Origin: Lentibacillus amyloliquefaciens
Lineage (GTDB): Bacteria; Bacillota; Bacilli; Bacillales; Amphibacillaceae
DNA: 64,000 nt
Direction of reading: 5' to 3'
Assembly (NCBI RefSeq): GCF_001307805.1
Contig: NZ_CP013862.1
Location: 2,418,001-2,482,000 of the forward strand
The notes under the pieces are model-generated. The model was not told where the DNA came from and searched no databases. It saw only the letters and a list, made by a program, of their open reading frames with translations. Shown here piece by piece: positions 33,883-42,813 of the stretch (the first letter of the stretch is position 1; the number at the start of each line of letters is the position of its first letter). The position numbers and the translations under genes are program-made.

Positions 33883-34093
33883 ACCTCTTTAATTATATTT
33901 TATACATTTAAACATGAATATGAAAGTATGGCAATAGCGAATTTTTGAACGATTCCTTCTTACTTGCAGGCTGTCTTAGATAATCATATTATAAAAATCG
34001 GGAAAACTTACAGCAGTACTGCTGTTTATAGTATATCAACTGCCGTCGTAAAGCAACAAAGCATTTGACGAAATCTATTAAAGTTCGATTCAA

Positions 34094-34152
34094 TTGACAC
34101 TCCTCTGCAGGCATATTACAATTAGTTTGAATTCAAATTAATTAAATTCAAA
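34094..34152 (+). promoter_or_regulatory. Promoter and MhqR-like operator of the MarR gene
   Basis: Consensus TTGACA (34094-34099), a 17-bp spacer, TACAAT (34117-34122). Four bases later is the perfect palindrome TTTGAATTCAAA (34126-34137), and another AATTCAAA half-site at 34145-34152. The CGAATTCG-centred MhqR site of B. subtilis has the same core, supporting autorepression. The 33890-34090 part upstream contains only CAGCAGTACTGCTG, a 14-bp palindrome, of unknown meaning. Confidence 0.65.
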
Positions 34153-34169
34153 GTAAAGGCGCGATTACT

Positions 34170-34631
34170 ATGGAAGAAAATTTATCACTAAAAGCATTTG
34201 TCGTGCTGATGAAAGCTTCTAAATCAGTCACCGACCACGTCAAAAAAGATATTAACCGCTACAATATGAAAACAACTGACTTTGCAGTGCTTGAGGCGCT
34301 ATACCACAAAGGCAGCCTGACTGTGAAGCAGATATCGGAAGCAGTTCTGATTAATAGCGGATCGATGACATATGTGATTGACAAACTTGAGTCGAAAGGG
34401 TTAACCGAACGGCGTGCCTGCTCCGATGACCGGCGTGTTGTCTATATCCATATCACTGAAAAAGGAACAGAGCTGATGGATAACATTTTCCCACAGCATC
34501 AGGAAGCCATCGAAGAGATTTTTCAGGATATAACAGATGAGGAAAAAAGAACAGTCATCGATATTATGAAACAACTCGGCAAAACGCAAACCTCGGAAAA
34601 AGAACTCAGAAACAGAGAAGGAGACTTATGA
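34170..34631 (+). CDS. mhqR: MarR-family repressor, MhqR-like
   Basis: A 153-residue winged-helix regulator. The N-terminal LKAFVVLMKASKSVTDHVKKDI and the HTH/wing QISEAVLINSGSMTYVIDKLESKGLTERRACSDDRRVVYIHITEKG closely fit MhqR, which represses quinone-detoxifying enzymes in Bacillus and lacks a redox cysteine in its sensing region. It overlaps the downstream esterase gene, and a CatE-like dioxygenase adjoins, reproducing the MhqR regulon content. Palindromic operator over its own transcription start. Confidence 0.78.
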   Translation: MEENLSLKAFVVLMKASKSVTDHVKKDINRYNMKTTDFAVLEALYHKGSLTVKQISEAVLINSGSMTYVIDKLESKGLTERRACSDDRRVVYIHITEKGTELMDNIFPQHQEAIEEIFQDITDEEKRTVIDIMKQLGKTQTSEKELRNREGDL

Positions 34632-35233
34632 TGAAACATATTTTTCAAAAAGGAAATGATCAGACAAAACCAACACTATTGCTGCTTCACGGGACAGGAG
34701 GCACGGAACAGAATCTATTGCCGCTCGCACGCGAAATTGATCCGGATGCTAATGTGCTGAGTGTGCGCGGGAACGTTTCCGAAAACGGCATGCCCCGCTT
34801 TTTCAAACGACTGGCAGAAGGTGTTTTTGACGAAGACGATTTAATCGCCCGCACTGAAGAACTTAACGCATTCCTTGATGAAGCAGCCGAAGAACACGGC
34901 TTTGACCGGGATAATATTGTAGCCGTCGGTTATTCCAACGGCGCCAATATCGCAGGCAGCCTGCTATTCCATTACAAAGATGCTTTAAAATCCGCGATTC
35001 TGCATCATCCGATGGTTCCAAGACGAGGTATTGAACTGCCGGATCTTTCCGGCAAAAAAGTCTTTATCGGGGCAGGAACCAACGATCCAATATGTTCAGC
35101 TGAAGAATCAGAGGATCTTAAATCATTGCTGGAAAATGCCGGCGCAACGGTTGAACTGCACTGGGAAAACATGGGCCATCAATTGTCGATGGGCGAAGTA
35201 AAAGCTGCCGCAGAATGGTATAATAACCTGTAG
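34628..35233 (+). CDS. mhqD: Alpha/beta hydrolase (carboxylesterase, MhqD-like)
   Basis: A 201-residue hydrolase with oxyanion loop LLLHGTGGTEQNL (about 17-29), nucleophile elbow VGYSNGANIA (Ser near 101), an Asp in GAGTNDPIC and the terminal His in WENMGHQLS. It matches the phospholipase/carboxylesterase group that includes MhqD, induced by quinones in B. subtilis. Two adjacent ATGs (34628, 34631) follow AAGGAGA; both overlap the regulator's end, so it is translationally coupled to it. Confidence 0.85.
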   Translation: MMKHIFQKGNDQTKPTLLLLHGTGGTEQNLLPLAREIDPDANVLSVRGNVSENGMPRFFKRLAEGVFDEDDLIARTEELNAFLDEAAEEHGFDRDNIVAVGYSNGANIAGSLLFHYKDALKSAILHHPMVPRRGIELPDLSGKKVFIGAGTNDPICSAEESEDLKSLLENAGATVELHWENMGHQLSMGEVKAAAEWYNNL

Positions 35234-35291
35234 GTCAAAGATAATTGTGGCAGGCTTAGACATTCCAGCAGGCGTTAATTTTTCACAAGCA

Positions 35292-35322
35292 AAAATCGTT
35301 CGGAACTTATCCGAACGATTTT
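35292..35322. terminator. Bidirectional terminator
   Basis: AAAATCGTTCGG pairs with CCGAACGATTTT and is followed by TTT; placed between the mhqD-like and catE-like genes. Confidence 0.9.
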
Positions 35323-35323
35323 T

Positions 35324-36178
35324 TTAACGTGCAAGCTGCATATGAATTTCATTTTCAGATGGATCCTTGACGATATAAGCATCATGTTCCTTTCTGACAG
35401 TTACACCTTGATTTTCAAGATTTTTGACTTTCTCCCCCCTGCTTTGTTCATCAGGAAAGACAAGTGAATACCAGTTAAGACCTACACTGTTTTCGGAAGG
35501 TGCCGGCACATTTTCACCGTTCCATATATTCAAGCCGATATGGTGATGATAATCGGCTGTCGACGTAAATAGCGCTCCGGGGTAGTTTGTTACAACCTGG
35601 AAGCCAAGTCCGTCTATATAAAAGCTTTTCGTACTTTTTAAATTGGCCACGTGAAGGTGAATGTGCCCCATCACCGTCCCATTCGGCAAACCGTTCCATG
35701 CTTTATCGCTTTCAGCAACCAGACTGTCAGCATCAAGCGGTTCAGTCGACATGGCAACCTGACCATCCGACCAGCTCCATTCATTGGACGGCCGGTCATG
35801 ATACACTTCAATCCCGTTGCCATCAGGATCATTCAAATATAATGCTTCACTGACTAAATGATCAGACGCCCCAAGACGCGCCCCTGCCCTTGCAACGTGT
35901 TTAATAAAGCTTGAAAGATCAGCTCTTGAAGGAAGCAGGATTGCAAAGTGAAATAACCCTGTCGTCCGACCCTCTTTCGGCACAACATCTTTCGGCTGCA
36001 TCAGTGTTAGTAAAGGTGTTTTGCCATCTGCGGTCAACACTGCTTTGTCACCGGTTTTTTCCAGCACACTGAAACCAATAACTTGCTCATAAAATGATAA
36101 TGAAGATTCAAGGTCCGTGACGTTTATATTAACTTCCCCGACGTATGTGGCGGGTTTTTCAAAAAATTTATTTTCCAA
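35324..36178 (-). CDS. catE: Catechol-2,3-dioxygenase-like VOC protein (CatE-like)
   Basis: A 284-residue protein of two tandem vicinal-oxygen-chelate domains. Metal ligands expected for extradiol dioxygenases are present: His in GTVMGHIHLHV, His in DYHHHIGLN and Glu in NEIHMQL. It matches B. subtilis CatE (285 aa), which opens catechol rings and is induced by catechol and quinones. TTG at 36178, after GGAAGGAT, gives the family length; ATG at 36205 is the alternative. It converges on the mhqR-mhqD pair, completing a quinone-stress cluster. Confidence 0.83.
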   Translation of the reverse strand: MENKFFEKPATYVGEVNINVTDLESSLSFYEQVIGFSVLEKTGDKAVLTADGKTPLLTLMQPKDVVPKEGRTTGLFHFAILLPSRADLSSFIKHVARAGARLGASDHLVSEALYLNDPDGNGIEVYHDRPSNEWSWSDGQVAMSTEPLDADSLVAESDKAWNGLPNGTVMGHIHLHVANLKSTKSFYIDGLGFQVVTNYPGALFTSTADYHHHIGLNIWNGENVPAPSENSVGLNWYSLVFPDEQSRGEKVKNLENQGVTVRKEHDAYIVKDPSENEIHMQLAR

Positions 36179-36343
36179 TTTACACAATCCTTCCAATCGA
36201 ATCATTTAATTATTATATTACACTAACTTACTTTATGTAACCTATTATACATAATTGATACACATTTAGCAAGGTTCTATTTTGAACAGCACCCATTATT
36301 TAGTATACTGAACTAAAATAATATTCAGAAAGGATGTTGTTAA

Positions 36344-37105
36344 ATGATTGTGCGGGAACAACAGGATTCATATATTATGATTGAACAACATCACCATGCC
36401 CAGGTTTCCGGCCAGCTGGCAGCTAACCTGAAAGATTCGTTCTTTTTGGAGGAAGACTTTAAGCCGTCCGTTCTGTATGCTATTACAAACCATGACTTTG
36501 CATGGAAAATGATCGATAAACAGCCATTTTGGAATGATGAAAAGAACACGCCTTATACATTTACCGATTTTCCCAATCCGGCTAAAACCGTTTTTTATAA
36601 ACACGGCGTCGATGAAGTTGAAAAACATGATCGGTATGCTGCATTGCTGTGCAGTGAACATTATGCACGCTTTCTGCTGGATGATGCGGCGGAAGAATCT
36701 CAATTGTTTGTTCAAAAAGAACGCGAACGGCAAAAGCGGCTGATTCAGTTTATAGATGGTTATGAAGAGAATATATTTAATGTCCATAGAGACTTGCTGC
36801 GGCTGTTTGACAGTCTTTCTTTGTATGTTTGCATGAACAATCCCGGTGTTTCAAAGCAAAATGAGCATCCTTTTTTCAAAGATGGCCTGCCTGTTCCGAA
36901 GTCGCTTACGTTTTTCCACACCAATAAAATTGACATGCATTGGAAAGATGAACAATCAATCGAAATGGGTGTATTTCCATTCAGCAGTCCGGTAGACATA
37001 ACCATCTACCAGAAATCCGTTCCTAAAAAAGCAATAGAAGAATATGGATTAATCAACAGTTATGAGTATACCGAAGCAGAAACCTTGTCAGTCCAATTGC
37101 TGTAA
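36344..37105 (+). CDS. DUF3891 family protein
   Basis: A 253-residue soluble protein matching DUF3891. The conserved N-terminal histidines (IEQHHHAQVSGQLA, AITNHDFAW) and later HDRYAALLCSEHYARFL suggest a metal-binding helical, HD-like fold, but no activity is known. AGAAAGGATG precedes the ATG. It is divergent from the catE-like gene, with AT-rich promoter sequence (TATACT-like boxes) in the 165-bp spacer. Confidence 0.8.
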   Translation: MIVREQQDSYIMIEQHHHAQVSGQLAANLKDSFFLEEDFKPSVLYAITNHDFAWKMIDKQPFWNDEKNTPYTFTDFPNPAKTVFYKHGVDEVEKHDRYAALLCSEHYARFLLDDAAEESQLFVQKERERQKRLIQFIDGYEENIFNVHRDLLRLFDSLSLYVCMNNPGVSKQNEHPFFKDGLPVPKSLTFFHTNKIDMHWKDEQSIEMGVFPFSSPVDITIYQKSVPKKAIEEYGLINSYEYTEAETLSVQLL

Positions 37106-37113
37106 AACGGTAC

Positions 37114-37146
37114 TAAAAAGCCGCATTAATATGCAGAATGCGGCTG
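37114..37146 (-). terminator. Terminator of the EcsC gene
   Basis: Leftward AGCCGCATT pairs with AATGCGGCT, followed by TTTTTAG. Confidence 0.78.
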
Positions 37147-37269
37147 CCTGCATAATAAATTCACCCAGAAGTTGGTTATGGCGTTCGGTCATACCCCATA
37201 TTGCATTTACCGACCATGAAATGCTGATGTGAAAATTTTCCTCTATCGCAAACGGACCGCATAAGCCCT

Positions 37270-37995
37270 TTAGTAATCCCATGGCTGTGTCGTCAACAAA
37301 CGCATCCGATATACGTTCATAGCTGTTTCACCCAAAGTATCAAGCAAATTATGATTCGCATAAGCTCCAACAATAGCGCCAAAGCCTGGAACAAGCTGCA
37401 GCAGTTTAATCAAATCAATATAATCCCTGTATTCCTGCTGAAAAGTTCGCCAATCCATGTCAGTGAGATTCTCCTTTTCAGTTTCCCAATTTTCAAGTAT
37501 ATAAAAGGTTTCCTTTCGTTTGTTATCACTTGAAAAGGCAAGTTGAAATACATAAAGAATAAATAGACGTTCCTCATATTGACTTGTGTCATATCCGTAA
37601 ACTGCTGCTGCTTCAAACAAAAACTTCATTTTAATGGATAAAAGCATCGGAAAATCAGCGATCCCCAAGAAAAAACCGCCGGCACCTGTTCCAGCCCCTT
37701 CTATCACAGCTGTTTTTCGATAAGACGTAAGTTTTTCCTTCAGAAGCTGATCCTTTTCAAAAAGACTCAGACCCGCTGATTGCTGCTTATTTGTTGTAAT
37801 ATTAGATCCAAACAGCGTTGCCTTTACCATATTTTTGATACTTTCCGTTATAACTTTATGTGCCTTTTCAGGAATCATCCCATTTAATTTTGTCTGGGTC
37901 TGTTTTGACAGTTGGGAAATGAGGCCTGACTTTTTTAATACATGTCGGCGCCATGATTTCAGTTCCTTATACACCTTTTGTTCATAACCATTCAT
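37270..37995 (-). CDS. ecsC: EcsC family protein
   Basis: A 241-residue protein resembling EcsC, the third product of the B. subtilis ecs locus, here without EcsA/EcsB. Seen: KAHKVITESIKNMVKATLFGS, the glycine-rich GAGTGAGGFFLGIADFPMLLSIKMKFLFEAAAVYGYD core and VPGFGAIVGAYANHNLLDTLGETAMNVYRMR near the end. EcsC is suspected to be a hydrolase or membrane-associated factor; the role is unproven. Single gene with its own terminator. Confidence 0.85.
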   Translation of the reverse strand: MNGYEQKVYKELKSWRRHVLKKSGLISQLSKQTQTKLNGMIPEKAHKVITESIKNMVKATLFGSNITTNKQQSAGLSLFEKDQLLKEKLTSYRKTAVIEGAGTGAGGFFLGIADFPMLLSIKMKFLFEAAAVYGYDTSQYEERLFILYVFQLAFSSDNKRKETFYILENWETEKENLTDMDWRTFQQEYRDYIDLIKLLQLVPGFGAIVGAYANHNLLDTLGETAMNVYRMRLLTTQPWDY

Positions 37996-38318
37996 GTTTA
38001 TAACATCCTCTTTTATCCTACTTTACATACGATTTTTCCCCGGAAAAAGATTCAAGTATATTGCGTTACTCTGCCGTTTCATTTAATGCGTTCTAAGTAC
38101 TAACGACACGCACAGTTTTTTAGCCTTTTCATTGTTCTTCAGACTTTCGACCTTCATCTCCCCGCCTCCGTTTCGTCAATTAATTCTCTTTCTTTAGTAT
38201 AGCGCACTTTCAGAACCTTCACTTCTTTCCTGCTTTCTCCTCAAAAAGATGGATTAATTTGCCTGCCATTGGACAAAATGTATAAGGTAATTAAATAAAT
38301 TGATGGAGGTTGATAGGG
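37996..38318. other. Spacer between ecsC and the catalase gene
   Basis: About 320 bp, AT-rich, without a supported gene. It must hold the divergent promoters; I saw no clear PerR box or sigma-B pattern. TTGGACA at about 38269 followed by TATAAGG may belong to the catalase promoter. Confidence 0.35.
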
Positions 38319-39932
38319 ATGGCTGGAAAGCAAAACAAAAACCATCAGACCAATATTGAAAATAGCGATACGATGACAAACAGACAGGGGCATCCTGTCA
38401 CAAATAACCAAAACATCCGGACAGTCGGAAACCGCGGTCCTGCTACACTTGAAAACTATGATTTTATTGAAAAAATCAGCCACTTCGACCGTGAAAAAGT
38501 GCCTGAGCGCATTGTCCATGCTCGCGGTGCAGGAGCCCATGGTTACTTTGAAGCCTATGGCACAGCAGGAGACGAGCCTGTCAGCAAATATACACGGGCA
38601 AAAGTTTTTCAGGAAAAAGGAAAGCAGACACCGGTCTTTGTCAGGTTTTCGACTGTTGTGCACGGAAAACATTCACCTGAGACACTCCGCGACCCGCGCG
38701 GAATGGCTGTTAAACTTTATACAGAAGATGGAAACTGGGATTTAGTCGGGAACAATATCAAAATCTTTTTCATCCGTGATGCGATGAAATTCCCGGATAT
38801 GATTCATGCTTTCAGACCCGACCCCATCACCAACATCCAGGACAGCCAGCGTTTCTTTGATTTTTGTGCCAATTCACCTGAATCGTTCCATATGGTAACG
38901 TTTATCTATTCACCGTGGGGGATACCGGCCAATTACCGCATGATGCAGGGGTCCGGTGTCAATACGTATAAATGGGTGAACAATGATGGCGAAGCAGTAC
39001 TCGTCAAATATCACTGGGAACCAAAACAAGGCATCAAAAATCTAACTGTCAAAGAAGCAAATGAAATTCAGGGCGAAAATTTCAACCATGCAACCCAGGA
39101 TTTATATGACGCCATTGAACACGGGGATTATCCCGAATGGGAGCTTTATGTACAGATTATGAGTGATGATGAGCACCCGGAACTGGATTTTGACCCGCTT
39201 GATGATACAAAAATCTGGCCTGAGGATCAATTCCCGTGGCTGCCGGTCGGACGGATGGTGTTAGACAAAAATCCGGAAGATTATTTTACAGAAGTCGAGC
39301 AATCAGCATTCGGCACGGGGGTTCTTGTTGATGGACTGGATTTTTCCGATGACAAAATGCTGCAGGGCCGCACATTCTCCTATTCTGATACCCAACGTTA
39401 CCGGGTAGGCGCCAATTACTTGCAAGTCCCCATCAACGCTGCCCAAAAACGGGTTGCAACCAATCAGGAAGGCGGGTCGATGCGGCATGAACCTGAACGT
39501 TCTGCAAAAAAGAACCCGCACATCAATTATGAACCATCCTCCTTAGGTAATTACACAGAAGCCGAACAAACCGGAAAAGAGCACAGCCCGAAAATTGAAG
39601 GCAACCTTGTGCGCGAATCAATCGACCGGAACGACAATACCAAACAGGCCGGCGAGACATTTCGCTGGTTTGATGACTGGGAAAAGGATGAACTGATTTC
39701 AAATCTCGTCGGCGACATTTCCGAATGCACCCAGGTAATTCAAGATAAAATGATGGCACTGGCCGACGAAGCAGATGAGGAATACGGACGGCGCCTGCGT
39801 GAGGGACTGGAAGAAGCAGCCAAAATGATGAAGGATGATGGCAGTTCAAGCAGAAATCCGCTCGGCAACAAAGATGCAGAAAAAGCACCGGATAAGGCAG
39901 AAAAGAAAGGAAAAGATGCTGACCCGTATTAG
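38319..39932 (+). CDS. Monofunctional heme catalase
   Basis: A 537-residue catalase dismutating hydrogen peroxide. Active-site His is in [13 protein letters not shown]; the Asn segment [20 protein letters not shown], and the heme-tyrosine motif [19 protein letters not shown] near 355 are intact. The usual GSADTxRDPRG stretch reads [13 protein letters not shown], a small family deviation. The C-terminus ends in a charged [13 protein letters not shown] tail. ATG at 38319 follows TGGAGG. It is closest in pattern to the KatX/KatE-like group; single gene. Confidence 0.93.
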   Translation: MAGKQNKNHQTNIENSDTMTNRQGHPVTNNQNIRTVGNRGPATLENYDFIEKISHFDREKVPERIVHARGAGAHGYFEAYGTAGDEPVSKYTRAKVFQEKGKQTPVFVRFSTVVHGKHSPETLRDPRGMAVKLYTEDGNWDLVGNNIKIFFIRDAMKFPDMIHAFRPDPITNIQDSQRFFDFCANSPESFHMVTFIYSPWGIPANYRMMQGSGVNTYKWVNNDGEAVLVKYHWEPKQGIKNLTVKEANEIQGENFNHATQDLYDAIEHGDYPEWELYVQIMSDDEHPELDFDPLDDTKIWPEDQFPWLPVGRMVLDKNPEDYFTEVEQSAFGTGVLVDGLDFSDDKMLQGRTFSYSDTQRYRVGANYLQVPINAAQKRVATNQEGGSMRHEPERSAKKNPHINYEPSSLGNYTEAEQTGKEHSPKIEGNLVRESIDRNDNTKQAGETFRWFDDWEKDELISNLVGDISECTQVIQDKMMALADEADEEYGRRLREGLEEAAKMMKDDGSSSRNPLGNKDAEKAPDKAEKKGKDADPY

Positions 39933-39994
39933 TTAAAGGCTCAGCAATCCAATTCCGGAGTTTCAGAAGTAAAGGAAATGTTTGAAGCTATTCG

Positions 39995-40036
39995 AAAAAT
40001 AATGAGTCTGTTTGGTATAGCAGACTCATTATTTTT
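39995..40036. terminator. Terminator after catalase
   Basis: A 16-bp perfect stem: AAAAATAATGAGTCTG with CAGACTCATTATTTTT, 10-base loop. Confidence 0.93.
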
Positions 40037-40141
40037 CATGTCTGATGGGCCTAAAACGTTCGCTATTTTAGATCGGTTAAATCAATCGATTTTCCTACCT
40101 GAATCAGCTAATCCTTCGGTAAATCTAATGGATGAATTGAC

Positions 40142-41749
40142 TCATTGCCCCTGTATATCCCGTTTTCGATAACCAAACATACCCACAATCGCAAGTCCTA
40201 TCGCGATAACAGTCAAGATGATAACAGGCATCCATTCCATTTCATCGACCGGCAACTCCGGTATATACCCAAATGGCGACAGCTTGCTGACCCAAGCCGG
40301 GAATTGGAACATATTACCGAAATACAGGACGATAAATGAGTAAAACAGATAAAGCCAGACAAGACTGCTTAATTTGGGTGCAAACCCGATGAGAAATACA
40401 GCCAATCCAATCATAACAAGCAGTGCCGGATAAAAGGCGAGCCCGGCGCCGATTATTTTTCCGAATTCAAACGGCTCTTCTGTCACACTTGCGCCTGCCA
40501 CCCAAAGCCCTGCAACAGCCAGAAAAAGCATGACCACACCATTGATGACGGCAATGGTTAAGTATCCTGAAACGAGACGTGTACGCGACACAGCCCTTCC
40601 CAGAAGATGATCGAGCCGGTTCTGCTTTTCTTCTCCATTTAATTTCAGTAATGCCATAACGGCTGGGAGCGTTGCAATTAAGGCCATCACAAACATCAAT
40701 ACCGAAACAAATTGCATAGTGAACGACGACGTGCCCGCGTCCGTTGAAAATACTTGTCTTAAGGCTTCGTTACTTTCGAAAAACGACTCCAAGTCACCCA
40801 TTACCGATCCGTAAGAGACACCAACCAGTATCATGGCGACTGCCCACGAGATAATTCCGGTACGCTGCAGCCTAAGAGCCAACCCAATCGGACTGAGCAG
40901 TGACTGTGAAGCATGCTTTCTTCCCGGCCTTGACGGTAAAAACCCGGCTTCTAAATCGCGTATGGTGTTCAAATAAAATGCGAGTGCCATTAAAAGAATC
41001 GCACCAATTGCCAGGAGCAACAAGACCCACCAGTGATTGTCACTGTATACCTGACCCGCTGTAGCCCATCCTAGCGGTGAAACCCAGGATAATGCTTCAT
41101 TGCTGATATCCCCTACCGCCCGTATCAGGTATGCTATTAACAGCAGTGCTAATGTTAAACCAAACGTTGTTCGGGCGTTTTCGGTTATTTGTGCCATCAA
41201 TGCGGTCAGACCCGCGAAAAATATACCTGTCGCACCTAATATCAAGCCATATAATAGTGACCCTGACAGCCCCATGCTCTCAATGCCTAAAGCATATAAA
41301 CCAAACCCTGTAATCAGCGCAAGCAAACCATTTACTACAGCCAGCATGATAAAGGATGCATTCAGATTAGCGAGTTTTCCAACCGGTAAAGCACGGACCA
41401 GTTCCTGCCGGCCGTCTTCTTCATCAACTCGTGTATGCCGGTTCATCAGCAGAATATTCATTAAGCCAACGACAACCGCGGTTAAAAGCAACATTTGATG
41501 TGCTGTCATGGCCCCTACTGTGTAATTGTCCAAATTGCCCGGACCAACCATCGCGGTCATTGCAGGATTTTCCATCGTTTGAGCCATCGTATTGCTTTCT
41601 TCTTGTGTTGGATACAAATCAGAAAAAGCTAGCGGAACCACCAAAGTGAAAAAGGATAGCGCCGCAAGCCAGATCACAATACGCAAACGATCAAGCCGCA
41701 GCATAAATCCCATCAATTTTCCGGTCTTAGCTAACGACTGTTGAAGCAT
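40142..41749 (-). CDS. ABC-2 exporter permease, large form (polyketide-antibiotic exporter type)
   Basis: A 535-residue, about 12-helix permease made of two repeated halves, as in the COG3559 group of putative antibiotic exporters. The first half has FMLRLDRLRIVIWLAALSFFTLVVPLAFSDLYP and the NRHTRVDEEDGRQELVRALPVG cytoplasmic loop; the second repeats it with GEEKQNRLDHLLGRAVSRTRLVSGYL. Its start overlaps the ATPase stop by one base (TGATG), so they form one unit under the TetR regulator. Confidence 0.88.
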   Translation of the reverse strand: MLQQSLAKTGKLMGFMLRLDRLRIVIWLAALSFFTLVVPLAFSDLYPTQEESNTMAQTMENPAMTAMVGPGNLDNYTVGAMTAHQMLLLTAVVVGLMNILLMNRHTRVDEEDGRQELVRALPVGKLANLNASFIMLAVVNGLLALITGFGLYALGIESMGLSGSLLYGLILGATGIFFAGLTALMAQITENARTTFGLTLALLLIAYLIRAVGDISNEALSWVSPLGWATAGQVYSDNHWWVLLLLAIGAILLMALAFYLNTIRDLEAGFLPSRPGRKHASQSLLSPIGLALRLQRTGIISWAVAMILVGVSYGSVMGDLESFFESNEALRQVFSTDAGTSSFTMQFVSVLMFVMALIATLPAVMALLKLNGEEKQNRLDHLLGRAVSRTRLVSGYLTIAVINGVVMLFLAVAGLWVAGASVTEEPFEFGKIIGAGLAFYPALLVMIGLAVFLIGFAPKLSSLVWLYLFYSFIVLYFGNMFQFPAWVSKLSPFGYIPELPVDEMEWMPVIILTVIAIGLAIVGMFGYRKRDIQGQ

Positions 41750-42648
41750 CAGGACTCACCTCCTGAATCCCCTTCATAATGGCGCATAAATAAATCTTCC
41801 AAAGTCGGCGGGGCACTTTCCAGTTTCACAACACCGAACTGACTGATATGCCGAATGACGTCATCCAATTCTTCCGTATTAACTTGCAGCGAAATCGTTT
41901 CATCGTTTATGTCAACATCATGCACACCTTCCATGTCTTCCAGTCCACTCACCTGCTGTTTCGTCTCAACTGTTATGTGCGTCCGTGTTAGATGGCGCAA
42001 TTCATCCAATGAACCCGACTCAATGATCTGACCTTCGCGGATAATGCCGATCCGGTCACAAAGCCGCTCCACTTCTGACAAAATATGACTGGACAGCAAA
42101 ATGCTTTTCCCTTCATGACGCGCCTCTTCCACACATTCCTGGAATGTACGCTCCATCAGCGGATCAAGTCCGGAAGTTGGCTCATCCAGAATATACAGAT
42201 CAGCATCAGATGCAAATGCTGCAATGAGTGAAACTTTTTGCCGGTTACCTTTGGAATAGGTTCTGCATTTTTTTGAAGGATCGAATTTGAACCGCTCAAT
42301 CAATTCCTCTCGCCGCTTTTTGTTCACAGCACCGCCGCGAAGTTTCATAAACAAATCGATCACTTCGCCTCCGGTCAGATTTGGCCATAAATTCACATCT
42401 CCCGGAACATAGGCGATATGCTTATGAATATCCACGGCATCCTTCCAAACGTCTTTTCCAAAAATGGAAGCCTCACCGCTTGTGGCCTTCAGCATGCCAA
42501 GCAAAACTCGGATGGTCGTGGACTTGCCTGCACCGTTGGGACCAATAAAGCCATAAACCTCTCCCTTTTGAACTTCGATATTAATATTGTCCACGGCTTT
42601 AAAGTTCCCGAACTTTTTCGTAAGATTTTCTGTTTTAAGAAGCGCCAT
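41749..42648 (-). CDS. ABC exporter ATP-binding protein
   Basis: A 299-residue ATPase with Walker A GPNGAGKST (36-44), signature YSKGNRQKV in place of LSGGQ, Walker B LYILDEPTSGLDP and H-loop LLSSHILSE. The Q-loop is AYVPGDVNLWP. A C-terminal domain of ~90 residues is typical of drug exporters. AGGGGGTT precedes the ATG. It lies 150 bases after the TetR gene, with the structured repeat copy E between them. Confidence 0.9.
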   Translation of the reverse strand: MALLKTENLTKKFGNFKAVDNINIEVQKGEVYGFIGPNGAGKSTTIRVLLGMLKATSGEASIFGKDVWKDAVDIHKHIAYVPGDVNLWPNLTGGEVIDLFMKLRGGAVNKKRREELIERFKFDPSKKCRTYSKGNRQKVSLIAAFASDADLYILDEPTSGLDPLMERTFQECVEEARHEGKSILLSSHILSEVERLCDRIGIIREGQIIESGSLDELRHLTRTHITVETKQQVSGLEDMEGVHDVDINDETISLQVNTEELDDVIRHISQFGVVKLESAPPTLEDLFMRHYEGDSGGES

Positions 42649-42666
42649 TTACACAACCCCCTACTT

Positions 42667-42813
42667 ATAAAGTGAATCTTCAATCAGTGGGGGTTTTTTC
42701 CACTGATTGTTAGATGAACGAATCGGGCATTTACTGGCAGTTGATCCCCCACCTAATCCCCATCGTTTACTCGAACACTGGAGGTGGGGGTCTTACTGCT
42801 AGTAATATGCGGG
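42667..42813 (+). repeat. Structured dispersed element, copy E
   Basis: 147 bp, lying against the direction of the surrounding operon. Hairpin I pairs AATCAGTGG with CCACTGATT. The linker is GATGAACGAATCGGGCATTT. Hairpin II is a long stem, ACTGGCAGTTGATCCCCCAC against GTGGGGGTCTTACTGCTAGT. It ends ATATGCGGG. The TetR stop codon lies inside it. Confidence 0.85.

Noticed and set aside
33725..33883. N-terminal extension of homoserine dehydrogenase
   Set aside because: The upstream codons lie in a TIR element; the ATG at 33724 has an ideal AAGGGGTGA site and matches the normal start of the enzyme.
33883..34093. T-box or threonine riboswitch before hom
   Set aside because: No AGGGTGG-type T-box sequence or specifier stem was found; only repeats, a 14-bp palindrome and AT-rich promoter sequence.
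37088..37282. Leftward 64-codon frame after ecsC
   Set aside because: It has no ribosome site, overlaps the end of the DUF3891 gene, and contains the ecsC intrinsic terminator (37114-37146).
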